Assembly (NCBI GenBank): GCA_947374485.1 | Contig: CANCCF010000002.1 | Coordinates: 1 to 64,000 of the forward strand | DNA from: Comamonadaceae bacterium | GTDB taxonomy: Bacteria; Pseudomonadota; Gammaproteobacteria; Burkholderiales; Burkholderiaceae_C | Direction: 5' to 3' | Length of the DNA: 64,000 bases | Shown: positions 34,752 through 44,050 of the stretch, piece by piece | Position numbering within the stretch: the first letter of the stretch is position 1 | How the letters are laid out: every line of letters starts with the position of its first letter | The notes under the pieces: model-generated | The model's database searches: none | Told to the model about the DNA's origin: nothing | Seen by the model: only the letters and a program-made list of their open reading frames with translations | Position numbers and translations under genes: made by a program

Positions 34752-36140
34752 ATGTTCGCGACGCTTCCGACCGGCTACCCCAAACTGGACATTGCGATCC
34801 AGAATTTGAGAAAGGTCGCCATAGAGCGGCCTCCGGACACGCGCGCATTGGCCGCGAGGCTTCGCGCCCAGTACAAAAGCGCCCGCCCAACCTCCTACGC
34901 AAACTTAATGCTTGGGGCAATCAGAAAATTGCCCTTTGCCTATTTCGTTGATGGCGAACCGACGATTTCGACATCAGACCCGATACTTGTCAATCGATAT
35001 TGGAGCCAGGAACTACCAAGCGCCATGGCCCACTCCAGACGGGGTAAGCGATGGTTCGCGCCACTGTTTTTCACCTATTGCCAGAGCTTCGATCACAAAG
35101 CGCCAGAGTTCCTTGCCTTTGCCGGCAACGCTCTCGCACGGCTTCAATTTGAAACCGCTGACCCCTACGTCAAGCGCATGCAGCTACTGCAATCCGAGAG
35201 GTCTTTCTTCTCTCCGGACCGAGTTGGTCTGAAGTTGGCTGAATCGCTTCTGGATGCAACCAAATCATTCGACAAGGCCCTTGCCGACAACTTTCTTTGG
35301 CCAGAATTCATCAATACGCCACTGGGCAGGCACACATTCATGCGCGCGCTGGATATGAGTCCGCAGATCTTGAGCTCCGAACCGATCATCGACAAGGTAC
35401 TTGCATGGTCCCGTTCTGGCGCGCAGGCAAGGTATCCGGAAGCGCGCGTCCAACTCGCCAACGCCCTGCTCACGCCTTGGTCGACACGAAACCCTCCCGA
35501 AGCAGTCAAAACCAAGCTGCTGAACTATTTCGTCAAGCACTATCTTGACCCCCGATTGTTGAGCGCGGCGAATCCTGGGCATCATTGGCAGGGAGTTTCT
35601 GCACTGGCCCGCGACGTCATCCGCAAATGGCTGACCGGCGACACTCTGCGCGGTTTCATGCGGATATTGGAAGACACGGCCGACGAAATCTGGATGTATC
35701 GGCAAAAATTTTGGATGGCGTACTACAACGCCGGACACATTGACGAAGCGTGGCTTGTGCTCGGTGACCATGCCGCAATGCGGGCGCGACAAATGTTTGC
35801 CAATCAACCAACGATGACCTATGGCCGCTTCAACGGAGGGGCCACGCCGCAGCAATCGGTCATGTTGCTCAAGTTTGGCGGACTTGTTTTCACCGAATGG
35901 AGCCACAACGGAAGCCTAAGGGCGGTCCATGAGCATGCATCCGACGCTCCAGACCTCTATCAAAGGCTGTACCACGGCGCCGACCTGCGCAATGTCGAAT
36001 CGCTTGACTTTCACAATGGAGAGCTCCAGCGTCCGCAACTTACCCACGCATCTTCAGAGAATGGACACTGGCAACGCAAAGCCCGCGACTTCATTAGGCG
36101 CCAGTCCGGCATCTACCTTTCAGATAGGGACATCATTTGA
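34752..36140 (+). CDS. zorC: Zorya type I effector ZorC (EH-signature protein)
   Basis: A 462-residue soluble, helical protein. Its C-terminal half contains the EH-signature region, with VFTEWSHNGSLRAVHEH near residues 380-396. The ATG at 34752, one base after the zorB stop, is chosen; the open frame further upstream is antiparallel to nothing useful and lies inside zorB. In type I Zorya, ZorC binds DNA and acts with ZorD after the motor is triggered. Its stop overlaps the zorD start codon. Confidence 0.9.
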   Translation: MFATLPTGYPKLDIAIQNLRKVAIERPPDTRALAARLRAQYKSARPTSYANLMLGAIRKLPFAYFVDGEPTISTSDPILVNRYWSQELPSAMAHSRRGKRWFAPLFFTYCQSFDHKAPEFLAFAGNALARLQFETADPYVKRMQLLQSERSFFSPDRVGLKLAESLLDATKSFDKALADNFLWPEFINTPLGRHTFMRALDMSPQILSSEPIIDKVLAWSRSGAQARYPEARVQLANALLTPWSTRNPPEAVKTKLLNYFVKHYLDPRLLSAANPGHHWQGVSALARDVIRKWLTGDTLRGFMRILEDTADEIWMYRQKFWMAYYNAGHIDEAWLVLGDHAAMRARQMFANQPTMTYGRFNGGATPQQSVMLLKFGGLVFTEWSHNGSLRAVHEHASDAPDLYQRLYHGADLRNVESLDFHNGELQRPQLTHASSENGHWQRKARDFIRRQSGIYLSDRDII

Positions 36141-38977
36141 ATCCGACACTGACGCCAGATGGAGCTCACTGGAGCTTCTCCACCAGCGTGCAAGAGTTCA
36201 TAAACACTCTCCCTGTGGAGGCTGCCAGCGACTTGGTCAAAGCGGTGGATGACGCGGATGCCGACATTGGTACTCGCAGCCTTATGCTTGGATGCAAACA
36301 GATAGCTGCACTTTCCGAACAGGCTGCGCTTGCCGTGGATCTTCCGCCGAACGCGCCGTTCGCATTTGATTTCAGGCTCTCAGGCGCATTGGGAAAACCC
36401 GGAGCGACCCTGTCCGTCCGGTGGCTTCAGCCTGGGCGCCTCTTGCCGGCGCGAGGCGCCGAGTCCAATGGATGTTGGATTGATTTCGAAGGAAAGAAGT
36501 TCCGCATTTCCGATCCCATCTACTCAGCGCTACAGCACGTCGAACCATTCAACTCGTGCTCCACCACTGACACCGAAGAGCAATTCAGAATATGGGCGCG
36601 CATTCGAGCCGCCCTTGGCGACACGCAGGCCGACCAACTTTCCGACCGGTTTCTTCGTTCTTTCCGAGTGGTTACTGCATCGTCATTCACACTCGGCATA
36701 ACGACCGACGCGCGCGGGGACATTCAAATCGAGCCGGTTTTGCTTGTGGAAAAGGCAAGCCGCGATGGCATCACTGAACACGTTCGCGCGCTGACAGAAG
36801 CAGATGAGAGCCTATTTGTTCAAAGGCTCGACTCACTCCGCGAAAACGCTCCAGCATTTCCAATGAGCCAAGGGCTCTATGTTGTCGTGGAGCCCAAATT
36901 GCAAGCGGCGCTCTCCGCCGTCAGAGCCTTGCGATCCGCATCTGCTGAAAAGAGAAAGCAAGCCGCTCTACACCCGGAGGCCGTCATACGCGAGATGCTG
37001 GGACAAGGCGACGAGGAGCCATCGCTTTTCATCGAGACAGAGAAATTCGCTGAACGCGTGTTAGACGTTAGCGACTGGATTCCCCCCATATTGCCGTGGA
37101 TAAAGATTTCACCGCAAGGGTGGGCTCCGCCTGTTGATTTTGGGGTGCGCATTAACGGTGTGGAAGTTCCCATGAGCTCCCAAGAGTTGGACAGAGCCTG
37201 CGATGAAATGCGCTCCGCGATCAACAAGGGTGAACCGTCGATAAGCGTCAATGGGAACTCCCTGCCCGCCAAGCCTGAAAACCTCGCCGCGCTAGAACAG
37301 CTTAAGAAGGGCGTCGAAGCTCGCAGTAAGCCTGAGCAGGAATCCACTGATGTGGGCGAGCCTGCGGTCAAGGTGCTGGTTATCGAAACCAACTTTCATG
37401 ACACTGGCTACAACAAGGTTAAGGTCAATCCGCGGCCCGGAACCAGAATCTTCCCTGCACTCGTCAAGACCTCGCCTAAAAAGCACCAGGAGGATGGCTT
37501 GCGCTGGCTCCAGAATCACTGGATCGAAGGCAGCAAAGGGGCCATGCTTTGCGACGACATGGGACTTGGCAAGACCTACCAAGCTCTGGCATTCTGCGCA
37601 TGGCTTTCCGACATCAAGGCTTCCGGCGATATTGCAAAGAGGCCCATTTTGCTCGTCGCTCCTGTGGGGCTCCTGCGCACTTGGGAAGCGGAGATGGATA
37701 CCCACCTCATGCAGCCTGGCCTTGGCATTCTTGTGCGCGCTTATGGTGAACATCTAAGGGGTTTGAAGCGTGGTAAGCATTCCGATGGGTCAATCGGACT
37801 GGATACATCCAAACTGGGATCTGCCGACATTGTTCTTGCAAACTACGAGGCGGTATCAGACTACCAGCTCAGCTTCGGTGCGATTCAATTCACGACAGTC
37901 ATTCTCGACGAAGCTCAGAAGATCAAGTCTCCAAAGGCTCGGATGACCTCGGCCATCAAAGCTCTAAATACCGACTTCATGATCGCGATGACAGGCACGC
38001 CGGTGGAAAACCGTTTGGCGGATCTATGGTGCATCGCCGACGCGGTACAGCCAGGAGCGCTGGGCGATTTGAAGAAATTCAGCGCAACTTATGAGGCAGA
38101 CCAGTCGGCTGTGAAAGGCTTACGCGACGAAATTTGGCAACTGGAAGAGCACATCGATCAAAAACCCAGGCTTTTGCTGCGACGGCTCAAGACCGACAAG
38201 CTAGAAGGCCTGCCGAAGAAAGTCGAGCATGTCTACAAGGTACCAATGCCCCCTCGTCAACTTGAGGCCTACTCGCGCGCGATCGCGGTCAAGGAGCGCC
38301 AAGGGCCCGGGGGGACGCTGGGAATGATCCAAGCCCTACGCAACATTTCGCTCCACCCCTTTTTGACAGAGGGGAAGAATTCGACGGGTGCGCCACTGAA
38401 TGTCGAAGACTCAGCGAGGTTCACGGCCACTTTCCAAATTTTGGATGCCATTCACAGAGCCAGTGAGAAGGCCCTCATCTTTCTAGAGTCGCTGGATCTT
38501 CAATCGGTGGACCTGCTACCGACACTGCTACAGCGGCGATATGGCATGGCTCGGGCGCCCATGGTGATCAATGGAGATGTCTCTACTGACAAGCGGCAGG
38601 AACGCGTGTTTCAGTTTCAAGAAGGGATCGGGTTCGATGTCATGCTGCTATCCCCAAAAGCCGGCGGCGTTGGCCTCACGCTAACCGCCGCCAACCATGT
38701 AATCCATCTATCGCGATGGTGGAATCCTGCCGTTGAAGACCAGTGTTCCGATCGCGTCTATCGAATTGGACAAAACAAAACCGTCCATGTTTACTACCCA
38801 ATGGCCGTCTTGCCTCAGGCCGAAGAGCACAGTTTCGACATGCAGCTTCAAGTGCTTATGAACCGTAAACGCGAATTGGCCAAAAACCTCCTGATTTCCT
38901 CCGCCTTCACAAAGTCGGACTACGAAGACCTCGTACGCGGTGTCGGCGCCACAGGTCAGGCTCACAACACCCAATAG
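36137..38977 (+). CDS. zorD: Zorya type I effector ZorD (SNF2-like helicase/nuclease)
   Basis: A 946-residue protein. The N-terminal 450 residues are a Zorya-specific region. The C-terminal SNF2-family motor has Walker A DDMGLGKT with Lys479, DEAQ at 591-594, AMTGTPVENRLADLW, and the final motifs GGVGLTLTAANHVI and DRVYRIGQNKTVHVYY. The only start fitting the operon is a TTG at 36137 within TTGA, overlapping the zorC stop. ZorD degrades or unwinds phage DNA in type I systems. No similar gene follows, so the operon is zorABCD. Confidence 0.93.
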   Translation: MNPTLTPDGAHWSFSTSVQEFINTLPVEAASDLVKAVDDADADIGTRSLMLGCKQIAALSEQAALAVDLPPNAPFAFDFRLSGALGKPGATLSVRWLQPGRLLPARGAESNGCWIDFEGKKFRISDPIYSALQHVEPFNSCSTTDTEEQFRIWARIRAALGDTQADQLSDRFLRSFRVVTASSFTLGITTDARGDIQIEPVLLVEKASRDGITEHVRALTEADESLFVQRLDSLRENAPAFPMSQGLYVVVEPKLQAALSAVRALRSASAEKRKQAALHPEAVIREMLGQGDEEPSLFIETEKFAERVLDVSDWIPPILPWIKISPQGWAPPVDFGVRINGVEVPMSSQELDRACDEMRSAINKGEPSISVNGNSLPAKPENLAALEQLKKGVEARSKPEQESTDVGEPAVKVLVIETNFHDTGYNKVKVNPRPGTRIFPALVKTSPKKHQEDGLRWLQNHWIEGSKGAMLCDDMGLGKTYQALAFCAWLSDIKASGDIAKRPILLVAPVGLLRTWEAEMDTHLMQPGLGILVRAYGEHLRGLKRGKHSDGSIGLDTSKLGSADIVLANYEAVSDYQLSFGAIQFTTVILDEAQKIKSPKARMTSAIKALNTDFMIAMTGTPVENRLADLWCIADAVQPGALGDLKKFSATYEADQSAVKGLRDEIWQLEEHIDQKPRLLLRRLKTDKLEGLPKKVEHVYKVPMPPRQLEAYSRAIAVKERQGPGGTLGMIQALRNISLHPFLTEGKNSTGAPLNVEDSARFTATFQILDAIHRASEKALIFLESLDLQSVDLLPTLLQRRYGMARAPMVINGDVSTDKRQERVFQFQEGIGFDVMLLSPKAGGVGLTLTAANHVIHLSRWWNPAVEDQCSDRVYRIGQNKTVHVYYPMAVLPQAEEHSFDMQLQVLMNRKRELAKNLLISSAFTKSDYEDLVRGVGATGQAHNTQ

Positions 38978-39059
38978 ACCAATCAGCGCCGCCCCTCCTC
39001 CTGCACGATTGCCTGCGCTTCCATTGGGAGCGAAAGACAGTTGATCACTAGATCCCAAC

Positions 39060-39851
39060 CTAACCAGCAACGTTCTCTGCGAATTTTTGAATCGCGATCG
39101 CATCACTGTCAATTCGGCTCCCTTTTCTGCAACGGCTTGAGAACCAAGACGTCAAGGTGTTAATGTTTAATTTACTGACATAGACATTGCGCGCAAGGTC
39201 CGCTTTTCCGATGCTGAGAGGTAGTGCTTCGTCCCATGCCTCAAACGGCATTGGGACCGGTGCGATGAAGCACCCCTCATGACTACTTGATTGCATCAAT
39301 ACCCAACACTGACCATCCTCCATGCCGTAGGCAAAGAAGGAGGAGTTCGATTTTTTCAGGGTGGCCCAGGCTGGTAACTGAACCGCATTCTGAGTTGTCA
39401 GTTCAGCCGACATCGCTTCTCTTTGCCATGAGTTCGTATGGCTTGGTGGAACCATACTGACTGGCTGCTTCTGTTGCTCTGCTTGGAATTGACGCAAGGC
39501 CTCCAACTTTGCTGCTGCTTGGGCGCTCGCCAACTCAATTCTTGCTCTCTCGTGTACACGCTCTTCTTCGAACTTTGCAAGAAGCGCCGCTGTATTGTTC
39601 AGAAGCATTTCCCGTTCGGCATCGGTCAATGTCCGGCCTCCGCCTCCGCCAAATCCTGAGAAATTTGTTGTACTCGCTACGCCATATCTTTTTGCAAAGC
39701 AGTCCGATCCAAGGACTAGCAACTCCCCAGCTTCTTCAACAATATGAATCCTTGCGTAGACGCTGTGTCCGCAATGCGGCTGCTGGCAGCGAACACGGTG
39801 GGCTGGTTCGACTGCTACGATTGCAAGCAGATTGAATGGGCTCTGTGTCAT
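39060..39851 (-). CDS. Unknown protein with N-terminal zinc-finger-like motif
   Basis: A 263-residue protein convergent with zorD. Near the N-terminus CQQPHCGHSVYARI and, 20 residues on, LGSDCFAKRYG suggest a Cys/His metal site. A Gly-run linker (GFGGGGG) leads to a coiled coil at about 75-130 (LAKFEEERVHERARIELASA). The C-terminal half ends in FAYGMEDGQCWVLMQSS-like strands and is unassigned. A GGAGAAGG sequence precedes the ATG by 13 bases. The gap to zorD is 82 bp. No function is proposed. Confidence 0.65.
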   Translation of the reverse strand: MTQSPFNLLAIVAVEPAHRVRCQQPHCGHSVYARIHIVEEAGELLVLGSDCFAKRYGVASTTNFSGFGGGGGRTLTDAEREMLLNNTAALLAKFEEERVHERARIELASAQAAAKLEALRQFQAEQQKQPVSMVPPSHTNSWQREAMSAELTTQNAVQLPAWATLKKSNSSFFAYGMEDGQCWVLMQSSSHEGCFIAPVPMPFEAWDEALPLSIGKADLARNVYVSKLNINTLTSWFSSRCRKGSRIDSDAIAIQKFAENVAG

Positions 39852-40131
39852 GGTTCAATTTTCCTTCTCCTTCCCAGTACTCAATTGCTCTATGGAGCAA
39901 ATTCTGTATACCGACAATCTAGAACAGATTGGCATCTGAAGTTCCTAGCCAGGACGGTATCTCTTGATTATGCGGATGATGTGCGCTTTTGCTCGAGAAA
40001 GAAGCACTTCGTATAGTAGTTGGGCCAACAGCGAAATCAAGGGACTAATCAAGTTGACAGGCCAGCAGACTACCAGATTAAGATTTTCTGAGTAGACTGC
40101 AAGCCAACATTTAGTTTCAAGGCGTCAACGT

Positions 40132-40458
40132 ATGTCACACACACTTTCTAAGCACAGGATACTTTTTGGGGTTCCGTGCGACACTGCCTCTGACGTAGTA
40201 GAGGCACTTGAAGAGGCTCGCAGTGAAGGCGAAGAGGTGTATCTAAGAACCTTGGTCGATGCAATGGCGCATGCTGACGAGGACATCATCTGCGGCCACA
40301 TTGACCGATTCAGAATTCGTCTTGGAAAGGAACTTATGGAGTCAAATGAACGCTCGTCCTTGATGTCTTTCTTTCATACGTTCACAGCCAATAATCCAGA
40401 CTCAAGCAATGAAAGAACTTGGAAGTTCATAAGCGAAGCCGTCGATGAGTATGCATAG
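40132..40458 (+). CDS. Unknown 108-residue protein
   Basis: A small acidic, mostly helical protein starting MSHTLSKHRILFGVPCD. AAGG lies about 9 bases before the ATG. No domain was recognised. It stands alone between two minus-strand genes, convergent with the coiled-coil gene at 40516. Confidence 0.5.
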   Translation: MSHTLSKHRILFGVPCDTASDVVEALEEARSEGEEVYLRTLVDAMAHADEDIICGHIDRFRIRLGKELMESNERSSLMSFFHTFTANNPDSSNERTWKFISEAVDEYA

Positions 40459-40515
40459 AGAGCAACGGTAACAGAGTCGTCATTTCGGCGGATCAGTACT
40501 GCAATGGCATTTCGT

Positions 40516-41490
40516 TCATTCTGTTAGGTAGACGTTTCTGAAATACCCCTTGCTGGACCATTTCCCTGGTTCACGAATCGGATCCCAGCACGTTGTCTTC
40601 ACTCGCCTACCGATGTAGCTAACTGCTTTCCTGGTAATACTACCGTCCTTGTCGAAGGTAATGGTCTTCATCTGCAGTTTCCGACCATCACCCATTTCTA
40701 GTACGGTACAAGAGGAGCCGCTAATAAGCACTGCCTCTTTCACGGCGACCAATGTATGCGCTGATGACAGGGTGGCAGTGCTGCCCTCACTCTTCGCCTT
40801 CGATAATTCGATAAGGTATTTCGCTTCGTCTGCCTTGATTTTTGCCTTGAGTTCTTCGATCTCGGTCTGCTGTACTGCCGCCTTGACTTCCAGCTGATCT
40901 ACAGCATCAATGGCCTCTCGCGCCACAGACTCGTTGTACGCCGCTTTCGCCGTTTGACGAGCAGCCTCTTCATTTGCTGCTTCCATTGCCTTGATGGCCT
41001 TGGTTGTCTCCTCCTTTGCCAGATTTGCAACGGCCTCAAAGCGTTGGATAGACGTCTTAGCGATACTTGTGCTGAGGTATTTCACCAATCCAGGTGAATC
41101 ACTAATTGCACCAGACTTATACAGTGGGTGCATATTCAGCAGATCAGCGGTAGAAACAAACCCTGCTTCGCGCAGACTGCGCATGGTAGTTGACAGCCCA
41201 TATTCAGTGTTTCTGTCGCCGCGCCATACGGTGATCAAGCTTGGTTGCGGATCCCGCGACTTCTGCTCAAGCACAAAGTATCCAAATTGCTCGTGCGCCT
41301 TAGCATTTGTAGGATCAATAAACGTGGCTTCAGCGTGAAAGCGGTCTGGGTACCGCTGATCAGGACCCAAGTCGCTCTTGACTTCCAGTACGATGTCTTG
41401 ATCTGTTTCGAAATGGATGCCGAATCTGAGCGGCAACGAGTCGCAATTGGCGTGACCACTGCGAGAAACCTTGACAGTGTAAGTCTTCAT
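40516..41490 (-). CDS. Unknown coiled-coil protein
   Basis: A 324-residue protein. The ATG at 41490 is preferred because a strong GGGGGGAG stands directly upstream; an in-frame upstream ATG would add 23 poor residues. Residues 1-100 look globular with beta-strands (FGIHFETDQDIVLEVKS). About 150-240 is an Ala/Glu/Lys coiled coil (LAKEETTKAIKAMEAANEEA). The C-terminus is again globular and ends with KWSSKGYFRNVYL. No family was recognised. Confidence 0.6.
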   Translation of the reverse strand: MKTYTVKVSRSGHANCDSLPLRFGIHFETDQDIVLEVKSDLGPDQRYPDRFHAEATFIDPTNAKAHEQFGYFVLEQKSRDPQPSLITVWRGDRNTEYGLSTTMRSLREAGFVSTADLLNMHPLYKSGAISDSPGLVKYLSTSIAKTSIQRFEAVANLAKEETTKAIKAMEAANEEAARQTAKAAYNESVAREAIDAVDQLEVKAAVQQTEIEELKAKIKADEAKYLIELSKAKSEGSTATLSSAHTLVAVKEAVLISGSSCTVLEMGDGRKLQMKTITFDKDGSITRKAVSYIGRRVKTTCWDPIREPGKWSSKGYFRNVYLTE

Positions 41491-41774
41491 TCTCCCCCCT
41501 TGTATCGGATGATTGTGCAGCAGATTAAACCCTTCTTTCCAACAGAAAATTCTAGGCAAACGAAGGGCTGAAATTCATGCGGGGGTTCTTATCCACGGAT
41601 ATGAGCCCAATGTGACTGCTTGTAGCCGTGCATTTCAGGTAACTGGCTTAGCCATTGGTCTCAAGCAGGAATTGTCGCGATCAGAAGCGGAAGCTAATCT
41701 TGATCCGTTTAGCCGATTTCATAAGGCTGAATGATTCTGAATGCAAGGAAACATGCGTCCATGGACAACAACGA

Positions 41775-42368
41775 TCACTTGGACCCTGGACCGAAAATGC
41801 GTGCGAACTCACTGTGCTTGGCGTCCATCCAGGTTTGCGTGAGGTCCCCATTGGCTTCCAGAGCTTCATAGATCTCTTTAATAAGATCATTGCTCACCAC
41901 CTTCGCCGTCCTCATCTTCGCCAGCAGTTGCCAGCCGTGCCAAATCGGAATTTCGAAGTCTTCAGCCAATAGATGCATACCAAGATCGTCGGTAACGACA
42001 ATCGCATCACGTACTTGTCCGAAGGCCAGAACGCGGCAATCAGTGTCCGATGGAGGCTGCCGACCGCCCGTCGTGTATCGATCGACCTCGCTCAGCACAT
42101 GGCCACGAATCACGCTTTGGGTATTCTCAAGCAGCAGTCGCTCTTCGGCCTTCAGCCGGATTTTGGCTGCATCGCGTTCTGCCCCAAAGTCCTCATTGTC
42201 GAACCATGGGAACTTGAACTGAAGCGTGCGACTTCGGTGAACCTCATCTTCAACATCTTTGAGCACTGTCAGGATATAGCGCTTCTGCCCAAACTCCACA
42301 CCGAGCAGCGGTCTGATGCGTTTAGCCAGCCGGAGATAGGTGTTGGTGTCGAGCAGCGCGAGCGTCAA
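41775..42368 (-). CDS. PIN-domain protein, probable toxin
   Basis: A 197-residue PIN-like ribonuclease candidate. Asp7 is in LALLDTNTYLRLAK, further acidic residues in KDVEDEV and SDTDCRVLAFG, and VVTDDLGMHLLAED closes the site. It is longer than VapC. It starts with TTG inside TTGA, overlapping the stop of the XRE/ImmA gene by 4 bp, so the two are translated together. XRE-ImmA proteins followed by a PIN protein form a common toxin-antitoxin-like pair; activity here is inferred. Confidence 0.75.
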   Translation of the reverse strand: MTLALLDTNTYLRLAKRIRPLLGVEFGQKRYILTVLKDVEDEVHRSRTLQFKFPWFDNEDFGAERDAAKIRLKAEERLLLENTQSVIRGHVLSEVDRYTTGGRQPPSDTDCRVLAFGQVRDAIVVTDDLGMHLLAEDFEIPIWHGWQLLAKMRTAKVVSNDLIKEIYEALEANGDLTQTWMDAKHSEFARIFGPGSK

Positions 42369-43489
42369 CGCGTCAACTCGCCAAAAATGGCTTGGGCGTC
42401 AGGCAGCGCGACACTTAAAACCTGTTGGACGTAACCGGCGCCTGTTTTGCGATCGCGCAGCATGGCTTGTAAAGCTGTAAAGAATAACGACTGAAAGACG
42501 CCGTGCGCCGATGCGATATAAGTCTTGGGTTCAGGGGGTAGCGGCTTGAAGAGTAAGGCGCTGACCAACTCCCCGCGAACGCTATTACGGACGGCGTGCA
42601 CATCTTTATCGCCCGCTTTGAGCAAGGGAAGCCCCATTGCCGCAGCGTACTTGTTGACTTCGGTAAAAACGCTGAAGAGCGAAATCAAGTGCACTTCGGC
42701 GAACGTGTGTAATGCTGTTATAACGCTGCTTGCAGTGCGCTTTGCGCTGGCCGTAACGTAGGCTTGATGAGCCAGTTCTTTTGGAAATAGTAGCGCGCCA
42801 GCAAAGGCATCAGCAAAGTCTTCACCCTCATCCATGCCCGCCAGATCTGGGGTATAGACATGGGCGAGCTCGTGCGCCATCCAAAACTTAAAATCCTCAA
42901 GATGCGTGTCGAGATTCAAGTAGATAAATGTAACCTTCTCCGAAGGCAAGAGAATATGCAGGGCATTTTCATGTCGCTTTTTCTCACCCCACATGACCGG
43001 CACGATGACGGCGTCGTTTTCAACGAATTGGTTGATCAAGTGCTCGTATGACAGCACAGCGGCCTGACCGATGCCCAGCTTCGAACGAACTGCAGCCACT
43101 GTTGCTTGCAAGCTATCGTAGGCCAGCGAAGTGGCAGAAATCTGCGTGCGCAAAGCCTGGCGAGGGGGCAAATAATTGACCAACGGCTTGAGCATCGAGC
43201 CCATAGCACGAGCGCGCAGCACGTGTTCCTCGGTGGTCTTCGCTCCACCCTTCTTACGGAAGGCAATCACCGGTTGACTGGTCACATCTGTATGCACCAG
43301 TTTGTCGAAACCAAGGGAAAGTACAGAAGCCAGCTTCAACAACGTGGCGGGTCGAGGGAAGTCTTCACCCTTCATCCAGTTAGTCACCGCTTGACCGCTT
43401 ACCCCAACTGCTTCCGCCAGCTTCTTTTGATCCCATCCTTTGCTAGCCATGGCCGTTCGAATGGATTCACTGTGGAGAGTTTTTTGCAT
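42365..43489 (-). CDS. XRE-family regulator with ImmA/IrrE-type metallopeptidase domain
   Basis: A 374-residue two-domain protein. The N-terminal Cro/CI helix-turn-helix (about residues 12-50, KKLAEAVGVSGQAVTNWMKG) would bind the operon promoter. The middle has the zinc-peptidase motif MAHELAHVY and a downstream DEGEDFADAFAGALLFP helix giving the third ligand. The ATG at 43489 is preferred over an upstream in-frame start. It is the likely antitoxin/regulator of the PIN protein; ImmA/IrrE peptidases often cleave repressors in response to stress. Confidence 0.82.
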   Translation of the reverse strand: MQKTLHSESIRTAMASKGWDQKKLAEAVGVSGQAVTNWMKGEDFPRPATLLKLASVLSLGFDKLVHTDVTSQPVIAFRKKGGAKTTEEHVLRARAMGSMLKPLVNYLPPRQALRTQISATSLAYDSLQATVAAVRSKLGIGQAAVLSYEHLINQFVENDAVIVPVMWGEKKRHENALHILLPSEKVTFIYLNLDTHLEDFKFWMAHELAHVYTPDLAGMDEGEDFADAFAGALLFPKELAHQAYVTASAKRTASSVITALHTFAEVHLISLFSVFTEVNKYAAAMGLPLLKAGDKDVHAVRNSVRGELVSALLFKPLPPEPKTYIASAHGVFQSLFFTALQAMLRDRKTGAGYVQQVLSVALPDAQAIFGELTR

Positions 43490-43588
43490 AGCCTGCCAAT
43501 TATGGAGGCTGAAGGCCCACAAATCAAGTTTAATCAAGTGAAGTGTTAGGCAAAAATGTCGCTCGATTGATACAATTTAGGCACTGCA

Positions 43589-44050
43589 TCAGCCAAGCCT
43601 CCCGTTCTTCAGCCGACACCTTGCGTCTGCCAAAAACTCCCTCGCCGTACCACGGTAGTACCAGACCAAACCACACATCCAAAACAAGGAAAGCGACGCT
43701 GGGGCGTTGGCTGCACGCATCCATTCGAGGGCCAGAGGATTTCTCCATTGCCAATAGATCCAATAGCAGCCATCCACACAGAACCACGTCAGCAGCACCA
43801 TCAAAGGCCACTCTCTCCACTTCCGCTCCATGAGCACACGCATGCACCAAGGAGCCGTCACATAGGCGGTGATGGCCATGATCAGACTGATTGGCACGTC
43901 CCAGTCCGGAGCCTGAAAAATGAAGGCTCCCGCGATCAGCATTGCAATCCCGAATAGCAAGGTTGCCAACTTCCAAGGACGTTTCAGTTCGGCCACGGTC
44001 TGCAAATGTTGCTTTGCAAGAGAATGGCTTATGTATGGGCAAATCTTCAT
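43589..44050 (-). CDS. Small polytopic membrane protein
   Basis: A 153-residue protein with four or five predicted membrane helices, for example LATLLFGIAMLIAGAFIF, ISLIMAITAYVTAPWCM and MVLLTWFCVDGCYWIYW. It is Trp- and Cys-rich. Its start overlaps the stop of the YbjN-like gene by 4 bp (ATGA), so they form an operon. No family was recognised. Confidence 0.65.
   Translation of the reverse strand: MKICPYISHSLAKQHLQTVAELKRPWKLATLLFGIAMLIAGAFIFQAPDWDVPISLIMAITAYVTAPWCMRVLMERKWREWPLMVLLTWFCVDGCYWIYWQWRNPLALEWMRAANAPASLSLFWMCGLVWYYRGTAREFLADARCRLKNGRLG

Noticed and set aside
41513..41734. A 73-codon plus-strand frame between the coiled-coil gene and the PIN gene
   Set aside because: The C-terminal 50 residues look mildly protein-like, but the start overlaps the ribosome-binding region of the minus-strand gene and nothing supports translation. 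It could be a gene remnant.
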